DNA from: Beggiatoa sp. | Lineage (GTDB): Bacteria; Pseudomonadota; Gammaproteobacteria; Beggiatoales; Beggiatoaceae | Assembly (NCBI GenBank): GCA_003245895.1 | Contig: QKBZ01000257.1 | Coordinates: 1 to 41,324 of the forward strand | DNA: 41,324 nucleotides | Direction: 5' to 3' | Notes under the pieces: generated by a model | The model's database searches: none | What the model was told of the DNA's origin: nothing | The model's input: only the letters and a program-made list of their open reading frames with translations | Shown here: in pieces, positions 10,227 to 18,434 of the stretch | Layout: the number at the start of each line of letters is the position of its first letter | How positions within the stretch are numbered: the first letter of the stretch is position 1 | Translations under genes and position numbers: made by a program

Positions 10227-10310
10227 AAACAGGTAGCTGTGATAGGGTAAATGACATTGCTGCTGACAAGGCAGTGCTATCACTTATACCTACAATACCT
10301 GTTTCTTTTT
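10227..10310 (+). terminator. Nested hairpin ending in a T tract, after the glycosyltransferase gene
   Basis: The outer stem AAACAGGTA (10227-10235) pairs with TACCTGTTT (10296-10304) and an inner stem GTGATAG (10239-10245) pairs with CTATCAC (10277-10283); CTGC/GCAG can close the apex. CTTTTT follows directly. It fits an intrinsic terminator, but is longer and more elaborate than usual. Confidence 0.6.
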
Positions 10311-10575
10311 GGGAATGGTTGTTGCTATTGATAACTTAAACTAAGTTAAAAATGTGAATAACCTTAAATCCCTTGCTGTAATAACGCTTAACCGCGTTTA
10401 AACAGTCATATTAAGCTAAATTTAATTGGCAGTTTAGTTGAGTATCTGAAAGCTGATTTAAGGTGATACTTAACATTTTTTAGTAACGCTTTTTTTGAAT
10501 AACGGGTTAACTATTTGAAGTCTGTGTTGTTTAAATACAACATAAATGATAGTGTGTGGCTTTTACGAAAAATTG

Positions 10576-10604
10576 TTGCACTTATATCTTAACCTTTGTA
10601 TAGT
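10576..10604 (+). promoter_or_regulatory. Candidate sigma-70 promoter for the exported-protein gene
   Basis: TTGCAC (10576-10581) and TATAGT (10599-10604) are separated by 17 nt. The -10 matches the consensus at 5 of 6 positions and the -35 at 3. A rival, TTGTGT with TATGCT, lies at about 10728-10756. Neither is proven. Confidence 0.35.
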
Positions 10605-10840
10605 AGTAACCGGTCACTGTGTTGATTTCGCTTCAAACTTTCACCTTAGACGTGCTTTTGGTGAATGTCAGACAGAATCAACTCTGTTCAATTAAAGATT
10701 GCTGTAAGTTTGTGTCTGTGCGTTATCTTGTGTAGACAGCGTAAATTTTGTATGCTTTGGTTCATCGTGCTTTGCTTTATCAAGGTTGATGCGCAGCAAA
10801 CTATTTTATCCATGCTTTTAAGTTAAGGAGTGGAAATTTA

Positions 10841-12619
10841 ATGAAGAGCATTATGAAGAAAAACCTTCTGTCTTCTGTGATGGCAGCAGCATTAGCAACT
10901 GGAGTTGGCTTCAGTGGCAGTGCACAAGCTATTCACTTAGCAGAAGATGGAATCGGTCAAGTGTTAATGGGCCCTATGTACATGGCCAATTACAGAGAAA
11001 CTGGTTATGACACTTACTTGACTGTTGTCAACACTCGTACTGATGTTGCTGTAAAAGCTAAAGTAGTTTTAAGAAGTGCTACCAACTCTACTGAGGTGTT
11101 AGACTTTATTTTATATTTAACTCCTGGTGACGTATGGCGCGGCCGTATCTACCAAGATGGTTTCTACACTGAATCTGATGCCGAAGTTGCTGCAAACTCA
11201 AGCTTATTAGGCAAACCTAAAGTTGTTCTGTACTCTGACGACGATTCTATCAAGAGTCCAGTAACTTCAAGCGAAACTTACCCAACTATCTGTGCTTCTG
11301 GCTGTACTTACACCTCTCCAGACGGTGCGCGTGCAACTTTTGGCTCAATCAAACCTGTAAAAGTTAACTTATTCACTGACCGCATCATCAACGGTCTGAA
11401 TGCAGGCACTGAAACTTTACAATTAGGCCACATCGAAGTTATCGGCGTTTATGGTGCTCGTGGTACTGTTCGCGTAACTGAAAGTGAGTCAGTTGTTGTT
11501 GAACGTGGCATGTCTAAATTCAGCGTTGCTAAAATTTTCGACACTTCTCGCGCAACTTTAAACAGCTTAAACGGCCGTGAAGTTATCGCTGTGACTCGTG
11601 ACGAAAGCGGCAACTTAATTGACGTTAACGGTGCACTGTATCCTAATGCTAACTCTGGTAACATCCGTTCTAGTGACCCAACTTGGGTTCGCTTAACTGG
11701 TGACGTGAGCTTACGCATCGGCACTGCTGACAGAATGGGTTACCCATTCTACGCATTAGCGGGTGAAGTATGGGATAACGTTCCTTACACTGACCGTATC
11801 CGTTACACCACTGCTGATGGTTTCGGTACTATCCGCGCTGGTTTCGTTCGTGAGCCTGTTGCAGTTTCTACTAACTTAGGTTACTACGGTACTACAACTC
11901 GTCCTTACTTATTCGACGGTCGTGTATTAGCTAACCCTGACTTTGACGCGATTGGTGGCTTAAACGCACCTGAAACTGCGATTGCGTTCAACTTCGGTGT
12001 TGACTTAGTTCGTGACGTGTCAATGGATAACTTGTTAGAAATTGAACACGCGTTAGCAACTCGTAACTTATACGGTTCTTACGAAGCGACTAGCACAGAA
12101 CAAACTTCTGTAATGGTAACTTTCCCAACACGTTACCGTCACCGTGTAAACGTTGGTGCTACTAACTTAGCAATCGACGAATTCAACAACCCTTGTGCGG
12201 TTGCAATCAACGGTGAATCTTCTGTTGCATCAAGTGAGCGTGTTTACAGCCCACCTTTCCGTTGGTCTGGCATTATCTCTCCATCAGTATCTTCATATAA
12301 CAACTTCGAGCAGTTAATTGTAACTACTGAAGGTTCTGTGTTCTCTGGTGGTGTTGCAGCAGTTGAAACTTTCATCAACTTAGTTGAAGTTAACTATGTA
12401 ATCGTACCTTGGGCATTTGAGTCTGGTTGGTTTGATATGTCATTCAACCCAGTTAGCAACGCAAGTGCAAACAACGGTTACATCGCTGGCTGTAACTATA
12501 ACGGTGTTCCTGCTTTAGGGTTATCACACAAATACTTCATTACCTCTACAGGTATTGGTAGCTCATTGGTAACTCCTCTGGCTCACAGCCCAGAAATGGA
12601 AAACCGTCAATGGCCATAA
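10841..12619 (+). CDS. Large exported protein, probably very highly expressed; function unknown
   Basis: A 592-residue protein with a clear Sec signal peptide: a basic start (MKSIMKKN), a hydrophobic core and a likely AQA cleavage near residue 30. The mature part begins with a segment resembling a surface-protein beta-sandwich (TYLTVVNTRTDVAVKAKVVL, then LTPGDVWRG), and has few cysteines (a CxxxC near 151-155). No transmembrane anchor or catalytic motif is recognised. Codon use differs sharply from the neighbours: AAC, ATC, TTC, TAC, GAC and CGT dominate, as in ribosomal-protein genes, and a GC-rich terminator follows. AAGGAG lies 10 nt before ATG 10841. An abundant surface or sheath protein is the obvious idea, but this is inference. 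Confidence 0.8.
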   Translation: MKSIMKKNLLSSVMAAALATGVGFSGSAQAIHLAEDGIGQVLMGPMYMANYRETGYDTYLTVVNTRTDVAVKAKVVLRSATNSTEVLDFILYLTPGDVWRGRIYQDGFYTESDAEVAANSSLLGKPKVVLYSDDDSIKSPVTSSETYPTICASGCTYTSPDGARATFGSIKPVKVNLFTDRIINGLNAGTETLQLGHIEVIGVYGARGTVRVTESESVVVERGMSKFSVAKIFDTSRATLNSLNGREVIAVTRDESGNLIDVNGALYPNANSGNIRSSDPTWVRLTGDVSLRIGTADRMGYPFYALAGEVWDNVPYTDRIRYTTADGFGTIRAGFVREPVAVSTNLGYYGTTTRPYLFDGRVLANPDFDAIGGLNAPETAIAFNFGVDLVRDVSMDNLLEIEHALATRNLYGSYEATSTEQTSVMVTFPTRYRHRVNVGATNLAIDEFNNPCAVAINGESSVASSERVYSPPFRWSGIISPSVSSYNNFEQLIVTTEGSVFSGGVAAVETFINLVEVNYVIVPWAFESGWFDMSFNPVSNASANNGYIAGCNYNGVPALGLSHKYFITSTGIGSSLVTPLAHSPEMENRQWP

Positions 12620-12650
12620 TGCTATCTAGCATTTAGTCATTAGCGTAAAA

Positions 12651-12677
12651 AACGCTCCTTCGGGAGCGTTTTTTTTT
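12651..12677 (+). terminator. Strong intrinsic terminator
   Basis: AACGCTCC (12651-12658), tetraloop TTCG, GGAGCGTT (12663-12670), then an unbroken T run to 12677. UUCG is the most stable tetraloop class. It ends the exported-protein transcript. Confidence 0.95.
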
Positions 12678-13097
12678 GTCTATTGATACAAATCCAGCCT
12701 ATCCGCTCGTCCTTTCTTTTGTAAACATCCGCTATTTTTACATTTGTATTTTTCTTTTATTTTTAACTACTTGTTTTTATATGACAATAGTCTAGGATTT
12801 AAACTAACTGGTAATTGACCTGCACTTGCGTATTAGTAATAGCGATACTTTAAGTGTGTTTTTGCATACAGCACTTATTCAATGGACTACAGAAAAATAT
12901 ATGTAATTTATTGAAATAAAAAGTATTTATAAAACTATCCAAGGTATTGTCAACTATATTTTGCCATTAAAGGTAGAGCTTAGCCATTTAACTAGTTGAT
13001 ATTCAAAATGAATGTGATAAATCGAGAGATATTAAACATAGTCATTCTTGAATGAATTCTGGTAGAATGTGGCTATTCTTAAGTGATTAATGCAAAA

Positions 13098-13120
13098 AAC
13101 TCTTTTAATTTTAAAGAGTT
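13098..13120 (+). promoter_or_regulatory. Hairpin in the leader just before the ribosome binding site
   Basis: AACTCTTT (13098-13105) pairs with AAAGAGTT (13113-13120) around a 7-nt loop. It lies 8 nt before the GAGG that serves ATG 13140. It could tune translation or stabilise the 5' end; this is inferred from structure only. Confidence 0.4.
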
Positions 13121-13139
13121 GTGTTTTGAGGATTTATAA

Positions 13140-15008
13140 ATGATTCGTTTGTTAACCTTGTTAAGATTGGGTTCAGCTTGTTTTCTGTTGCTATTAATGC
13201 AACAGGCAAACGCAATGATCTTGCCTTATTATGACTATGACTTTTTACCGTCATCTGCTTATACAGTCGCCACAGAAGGGACGACCTTACATACTTTAAA
13301 GGTCACTTATTCTTCTCGCACCACTGGTGGCAGTGTTCCCATTCCTGTTTTATCAACTGGCTCAGTATTACGGATGCGTATTTATATGCCACCTGGTGCT
13401 GACACCATTACCATTTCTGGCGAATCAGGTGATTGGCAAGGGGTGAGTGATGGCTCAGGCAGTTTTGCCGTTGGTACTTATCCAGTGATGGGGGGGTCTG
13501 AAGAAAACATTCCTTTTTGTAGTGATAACCCATCAGCAACTAATGCAACACCTTGTGGTTCAGGCACTTATATCTACCCTAATCAGTTAGAAGCGGCCAC
13601 AGGTGGCTTAAATAAAAAAGTATTTGGTAGTGTTATTCCTAACCCTATCCAAACTGAACAATACTTTTACTTTATTATTTATCAACAGCCTAATGCCTTA
13701 GGTGGCTTCGAGTTTGATAGCTTGTCTATCTCAATGACCATTGCAGATGTGGCGTTGTATAACAACTGGTGGTATGAAACCAATGGTGGTGTCAACCCTA
13801 GTACACCAACTGACAATAACACTTCAAACAGTGGCTCGCTCTCTTTGACGATTACACCTGCAACAGGTGGTTCCATCAGAACATCTGATGCTCAAATTAA
13901 CTGTAGCACAAGCAACAATACTTGCAGCAGCAGTTATACAACCGGCACAACTATCACCTTAAGTGCAGTGGCGACTACTGGTTATCAATTTACCCGTTGG
14001 ACCGGTGGTTGCAGTGGTTCTACGGTGACACCCATCAGTCTTACCTTAACTTCTGATATGGCGTGTAGTGCAGTCTTTTCTGTAACGACTACCGTAGTTG
14101 ATCCAGAACCGGAAGAAGAAGAGGAAGTTGTTGAGGAGGAAGAAGAGGTTGTTGAAACGCCTGCTAATGAATCCAGTTTATCTGTTAATCCAATTGAGTT
14201 GAGATTGGGTGATCAAACCGCAACACCTGCAACTAATGTTGGCTTAGTATTCTATGGCAATATTATCCGTGATGCGGCTAGCGAAACCTTAGACATTGAT
14301 ACCGTTAATACATTGGAAGCAGATGATATTATTAACTTAAGTATCAAAATCACACCTAATCCTGCCCATTCTCTAATTGACTTAATTGTAGTGTCTAGTT
14401 GGGGTGATCAAAGCAATCCTATGCGCCAAGTTTATGAAAAAGTAGAAGCACAAGACTTCTTTGGTTTCAGTAGCTTAGGCTGGTCACAATGGGATAGCAT
14501 TACGCCAGAGCGTTTAACCGGTTTAAAAGCTTATAAAAGCTCCTTGGCTGTGGATGATGGTCAAAGTTACTTAATTGATATTGGTCATGGTCAATTAACA
14601 GCACCTTCTGGCCTAGAAGCACAAGATCGCACTGTTGCGTTTTATGTTGGCTATCGTTACTTAAACCGTTTAACCGGTAATACTTACTTAGTCATCAATG
14701 AAACACCATTGCTCATTCAATTACCTGATGCGCCAGCACCTTCGGTGATTAATGTAGGACAAACCACGTGTGCTTATGGTGCTTCTGATGCTTCTTGCGA
14801 CTTCGTACGTACCTGTGAAGTAGATGCTGAAGCAGAAGCGTTCTTAGTGGTTAATCGCACTGATTTAGGCGCGGATAAAGTTTTGTGCTCGTTGTATGGT
14901 GCTGCTGCAGGGGATGCCACTTTATACATTACGACTACACAAGGTGTGGAGCTTTCATACTTAATTCAGGTTGTCGATCCAAATGCTGACAGCACTACAA
15001 CCGAGTAA
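13140..15008 (+). CDS. Exported protein with InlB-type repeat domain and acidic linker
   Basis: A 622-residue protein with a signal peptide (hydrophobic core LRLGSACFLLLLMQ, likely cleavage after ANA near residue 25). Residues about 235-315 (SLTITPATGGSI, then GYQFTRWTGGCSG and a final CSAVFS) match the bacterial InlB B-repeat-like domain of surface proteins. A strongly acidic Glu/Val linker follows (about 322-340), then an approximately 270-residue C-terminal part with a cysteine cluster (CAYGASDASCDFVRTC) whose fold I do not recognise. No LPXTG, PEP-CTERM or other anchor is visible, so it may be secreted, periplasmic or held by partners. GAGG is 8 nt before ATG. It may be part of the same surface layer programme as the preceding gene, but it has ordinary codon use. 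Confidence 0.75.
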   Translation: MIRLLTLLRLGSACFLLLLMQQANAMILPYYDYDFLPSSAYTVATEGTTLHTLKVTYSSRTTGGSVPIPVLSTGSVLRMRIYMPPGADTITISGESGDWQGVSDGSGSFAVGTYPVMGGSEENIPFCSDNPSATNATPCGSGTYIYPNQLEAATGGLNKKVFGSVIPNPIQTEQYFYFIIYQQPNALGGFEFDSLSISMTIADVALYNNWWYETNGGVNPSTPTDNNTSNSGSLSLTITPATGGSIRTSDAQINCSTSNNTCSSSYTTGTTITLSAVATTGYQFTRWTGGCSGSTVTPISLTLTSDMACSAVFSVTTTVVDPEPEEEEEVVEEEEEVVETPANESSLSVNPIELRLGDQTATPATNVGLVFYGNIIRDAASETLDIDTVNTLEADDIINLSIKITPNPAHSLIDLIVVSSWGDQSNPMRQVYEKVEAQDFFGFSSLGWSQWDSITPERLTGLKAYKSSLAVDDGQSYLIDIGHGQLTAPSGLEAQDRTVAFYVGYRYLNRLTGNTYLVINETPLLIQLPDAPAPSVINVGQTTCAYGASDASCDFVRTCEVDAEAEAFLVVNRTDLGADKVLCSLYGAAAGDATLYITTTQGVELSYLIQVVDPNADSTTTE

Positions 15009-15031
15009 CATCATTTAGTTTCAACCTTGAG

Positions 15032-15063
15032 AAATCCGCTCAGTCTACCACTGAGCGGATTTT
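15032..15063 (+). terminator. Intrinsic terminator after the InlB-repeat protein
   Basis: AAATCCGCTCAGT (15032-15044) pairs perfectly with ACTGAGCGGATTT (15050-15062) around CTACC. The 3' arm ends in a short T tract. It separates this gene from the methyltransferase starting at 15102. Confidence 0.85.
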
Positions 15064-15101
15064 CTATTGAAAGTCCACTCGTTATACATTGGAAGTTAAA
15101 C

Positions 15102-15812
15102 ATGCTAGACAGTACCTTAAGCGCATTGAAAAACTACACACCACCTGAAGGTTGGGGCGGTCATATTTTCTTATTGCCTGAGCAGGCAATGCGCGATATT
15201 TACCAATTCATTTTGGATCATAAAATAGAAAACTGTATTGAATTGGGAACCGGCTTTGGTGCCACCAGTTGTGTCATGGTCGCGGCTTTAGAACAACAAC
15301 AAGCAGGTCAATTGCTCACCATTGATAAATACATTCATGATCCGGTAAATGTGAATGTATTGCGCGAGCATGCAGGTTTGAAACCCGATCGCTTGCAAGC
15401 AGTTGGCGATCCTTTAGGTTATAACTGGTATTTAGCCGATTTAGTAGCAAAACAAACGGTTGATGGTGTTTGCCAGCCATTATTTGATTTTTGCTTATTA
15501 GACGGCGCACATGAGTGGGAACCGGATGCACTGGCCTTTAATTTAGTAGCAAAATTAATGAAACCCGGTAGTTGGGTTGCCATTGATGATTTAGATTTTT
15601 GTTTGCGTATGATTCCAAATTGGCAAGAAAGCCACGGTAATCATACTGATAAAGAGTTAGATGCGTTTCAAATGAAAATGGTGTATGACTTAGTAGTCAC
15701 ACAACATCCAGATTTCACTGATTTCCATATCAGTCACGAAGGCCGTATTGGTTGGGCAAGAAAGAAAGTGCCACAGCCTAAAACATGGTTACAAAAAGCT
15801 TTAGGTTGTTAA
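15102..15812 (+). CDS. Class I SAM-dependent methyltransferase (Methyltransf_24-like)
   Basis: A 236-residue protein. Motif I is ELGTGFGATS (about 46-55), the acidic SAM-ribose residue is in LLTIDKY, and FDFCLLDGAHEWEPDALAF followed by MKPGSWVAIDDLDF is typical of the Methyltransf_24 group, which is often linked to glycan or small-molecule methylation. Substrate unknown. ATG 15102 is chosen because GGAAG lies 6 nt upstream; the frame stays open upstream only through a terminator stem. The closest gene downstream is convergent, with a shared hairpin between. No partner gene is evident. Confidence 0.85.
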   Translation: MLDSTLSALKNYTPPEGWGGHIFLLPEQAMRDIYQFILDHKIENCIELGTGFGATSCVMVAALEQQQAGQLLTIDKYIHDPVNVNVLREHAGLKPDRLQAVGDPLGYNWYLADLVAKQTVDGVCQPLFDFCLLDGAHEWEPDALAFNLVAKLMKPGSWVAIDDLDFCLRMIPNWQESHGNHTDKELDAFQMKMVYDLVVTQHPDFTDFHISHEGRIGWARKKVPQPKTWLQKALGC

Positions 15813-15828
15813 TGTGAAGCTTTTAGTG

Positions 15829-15870
15829 AGTCTTGTCTGATTGGAAAAATAACCAAGAGCAGACAAGACT
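15829..15870. terminator. Hairpin between convergent genes
   Basis: AGTCTTGTCTG (15829-15839) and CAGACAAGACT (15860-15870) form a perfect 11-bp stem with a 20-nt loop. It lies 5 nt before the stop codon of the minus-strand haemagglutinin-type gene, so it can serve both transcripts, though there is no long T tract. Confidence 0.6.
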
Positions 15871-15875
15871 ATCAC

Positions 15876-18425
15876 TTAAGGTTTGCAGCTTATATTGGCA
15901 TCTGCCATTGCTAACATAAGTGTACCCCCAGCAGGTACAGCCGCCGCACTCACCGCTAACGCCTGCTCAACCTTCACTGGTATCAACAGACCGCTGGGAA
16001 TTAAATCGTCACTGCCCACCGTTGATACACCTTCCCGCTCAGCAACTACAAGACTGCTGAGATTTTCGGCTAAACGTGCTGTACATGGTGTCTGCAAGCT
16101 ATCCTCTGCGGATAAAAAATCACTGGCTAAGATAAGCAAGCTGCCACTCAAGTCAACATCAGGCGCATCAATCGCCACTACCCCATCAACGTTATTTTGA
16201 GAAGATGCATCGATAGGTGATGCTGAAAGCGGTAAAAAGCGGAATACGCCATTGGTGATGATACTAATATTACCGCCTGGCCCACTCACTGCCCGTGCAA
16301 TGACAGGGCTATCAGATAATACTAAGAAAGAAGGGGTTACAGTTAAATTGCCACCACTGCCCACACTGTCACCAACACTGGCAGAGATAGAGCTGTTTTC
16401 AGCGTAAATATAACCTGTAGTCTGGATTTGAATATTACCCCCATCGGCAGTATTCGCTTCTGTCGAAATCAATGCCCCATCACGCAAATCTAACTGTGTG
16501 GCTTGAATGCTGATATTGCCAGCAACCCCCTCGCCCGCGCTGGTGCTAGTGCCTGAGTCACTGTTCACACCGCTAAAGAAATCTCGTGTGCTGTTTGCGC
16601 TGTTTTGTCCAGTTAGTAAAATAGGCCCTGCGATGTTAATCGTAATATCACCAGCACGTGCATTAGTTTCACTGGTACTATTGATTTGCGCGCCACCACT
16701 GAGCAGTAACTGCTTGGCTTGGAGTGTGATGTTGCCTGCACTACCGGCAGTGCCTTCATTTGGGGAAAAATAGGTTAAAAAGGTTGTAGAATATTGGCTT
16801 AATGCATTGATATTGCTGATATTGCCTGAGCCATCCGCGACTTCTCCAGTGAGTTCCACTGCACCATCAACCACAATATTAATGCTGCCGCCTTGTCCAT
16901 AGCCACCTGTTGCAGTGGTAATTTGTCCGCCATTACTGACCGTTAACTCACCTGCAAAGATATTGATATTACCACTGTCACCGAGCAGTTCAGCGGTGGT
17001 AGAAATTGAACTAAATAGGCTCGCTGCGGCACTACCATCAACGGTTAATGCTTTATCTGCGTATATTAAAATGGTGCCACCGTTGCCTACGGCTGTGGCA
17101 AACGAACTGATCAAACCGCCATCTAATACCTGAATCGTATCTGCTTGTAAGGTCACACCACCAGCAGAACCACCTCGAAAGGAAAAGTTATCAGCACCAA
17201 TTTTGGTCTGATTTCCATCCACATCAGTGCCTTGAATGACGATATCTGGTGCTTGAATCACAATCTGCCCACCATTACCCACACCACTAACCATAGACGC
17301 TTCAATCCGTGCACCGTCAGTCAGCGTTAAACTAGGAGTAGTGACATAAATATTCCCACCATTGCCCTCTCGGCTAAAGGTCGAACTGGATAAGCGTGTG
17401 TATTGCCGTGAATTATTAATATAGACAACGTCTTGCAAGGTCACTGCTTCCGTTGCATTCACCACAATATCACCTGCTTGCCCACCACTGCCTTCAGAAA
17501 CATTGAGGATACGGCTTCCTCCAGACATGTTTAATTGATTCACTTTGACATCAATCGCTTGTCCAGAGGTATTGGGGATGACATTGCCAGAGCCTACAAA
17601 TGAGCCGTCTGACATGACAAAGTTGCCAGCACGAATATAAAACGCTGCGGTGCCGTATTGACGACTGGTGTCCTCAACAAAGTCATCGCCTTCTAAACGT
17701 GAATTGCTTAATGTTAAATCGCCACCTTGCGTGCTGGTTTGCACATCATTTGTGGTCATGGTGACAGTGCCTGCACCTTGTGTCGCAGCGATATTAAAAC
17801 GACCGGCTGCCGTGCGTATCACTGCACCATCTGTCATGCTGATATTGCCGCCAATTAAGGACACTGTTTGCTCAGGTGTAGTCGCTAATTGGCTTCCTTG
17901 CAAACGAATATCAGCCGTGCGATCTGATAAAAAACCAAACGCAGATACAGGAGCAGTGCTTAAAGTGCTGGTTTGGCCTAAGTCCGTATTAAACTGGCTG
18001 CCGTCACTGAAAATCACTTGTTCTGCGGTACTGGCGTGAAAACCACCTTGTACATCTAAACTGGCGTTTTCACCAAACATAATCCCTGCTGGGTTAACTA
18101 AATATAAGTCTGCATTGGGAATAGTGGTTTTCAGTTGACCATCGATATTAGAAGCAGTGCCCCCTGTGACACGACCGATAATATTACTCACAGAATCAGG
18201 GCCATTAAAACTGGCTGACTCTCCTTGCTGCACAGTAAATGTCTGAAAGCTATGGAATAAGTTACTACCTTGTTGCTGTCCTAAACTGGCATCAATTTGA
18301 TAATCAGGCCCAGTTAAAGCACCGCTCTGGCCTAAGCTACCATCTAACGCAATTTGCGCCATGCTTAAGCCAGCGACAGTGCTCAAATATGTACCGATAG
18401 CCCATTGCCAATATCGGTTTTTCAT
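15876..18425 (-). CDS. Haemagglutinin-type (TPS) exoprotein with filamentous-haemagglutinin N-terminal domain
   Basis: An 849-residue protein with a signal peptide (cleavage near SMA|QIA, residue 23) and a TPS secretion domain (about 25-150) marked by NLFHSFQTFTV, SNIIGRVTGG and NPAGIMFG. The rest is a long Gly/Asn/Ser-rich series of beta-helix rungs (repeated GGNIxxxxxxLxLxDGAxI patterns) with an extended C-terminal segment ending near a Cys. TpsA-type proteins cross the outer membrane through a TpsB/FhaC pore and act in adhesion, contact-dependent killing or matrix building. No TpsB is in the window. It starts 9 nt after the DUF928 gene, so the two form an operon. DUF928 genes accompany such proteins in cyanobacteria and Beggiatoa relatives. 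Confidence 0.88.
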   Translation of the reverse strand: MKNRYWQWAIGTYLSTVAGLSMAQIALDGSLGQSGALTGPDYQIDASLGQQQGSNLFHSFQTFTVQQGESASFNGPDSVSNIIGRVTGGTASNIDGQLKTTIPNADLYLVNPAGIMFGENASLDVQGGFHASTAEQVIFSDGSQFNTDLGQTSTLSTAPVSAFGFLSDRTADIRLQGSQLATTPEQTVSLIGGNISMTDGAVIRTAAGRFNIAATQGAGTVTMTTNDVQTSTQGGDLTLSNSRLEGDDFVEDTSRQYGTAAFYIRAGNFVMSDGSFVGSGNVIPNTSGQAIDVKVNQLNMSGGSRILNVSEGSGGQAGDIVVNATEAVTLQDVVYINNSRQYTRLSSSTFSREGNGGNIYVTTPSLTLTDGARIEASMVSGVGNGGQIVIQAPDIVIQGTDVDGNQTKIGADNFSFRGGSAGGVTLQADTIQVLDGGLISSFATAVGNGGTILIYADKALTVDGSAAASLFSSISTTAELLGDSGNINIFAGELTVSNGGQITTATGGYGQGGSINIVVDGAVELTGEVADGSGNISNINALSQYSTTFLTYFSPNEGTAGSAGNITLQAKQLLLSGGAQINSTSETNARAGDITINIAGPILLTGQNSANSTRDFFSGVNSDSGTSTSAGEGVAGNISIQATQLDLRDGALISTEANTADGGNIQIQTTGYIYAENSSISASVGDSVGSGGNLTVTPSFLVLSDSPVIARAVSGPGGNISIITNGVFRFLPLSASPIDASSQNNVDGVVAIDAPDVDLSGSLLILASDFLSAEDSLQTPCTARLAENLSSLVVAEREGVSTVGSDDLIPSGLLIPVKVEQALAVSAAAVPAGGTLMLAMADANISCKP

Positions 18426-18434
18426 AATGATTCC

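Larger units (their letters stand above)
10214..10840. other. Long intergenic region: structured 3' element, candidate promoter and leader
   Basis: These 627 nt contain no credible gene. The first 100 nt hold a nested hairpin after the glycosyltransferase gene, and a candidate sigma-70 promoter lies near 10576. The rest is AT-rich and would give the exported-protein gene a leader of roughly 230 nt. No recognised riboswitch motif was seen. Confidence 0.55.
12620..13139. other. Intergenic region with terminator and AT-rich leader
   Basis: Beyond the terminator at 12651 the remaining 460 nt are very AT-rich with stops in all frames. They must hold the promoter of the 13140 gene. A hairpin lies just before its ribosome binding site. 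No repeat of the REP class is present. Confidence 0.5.
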
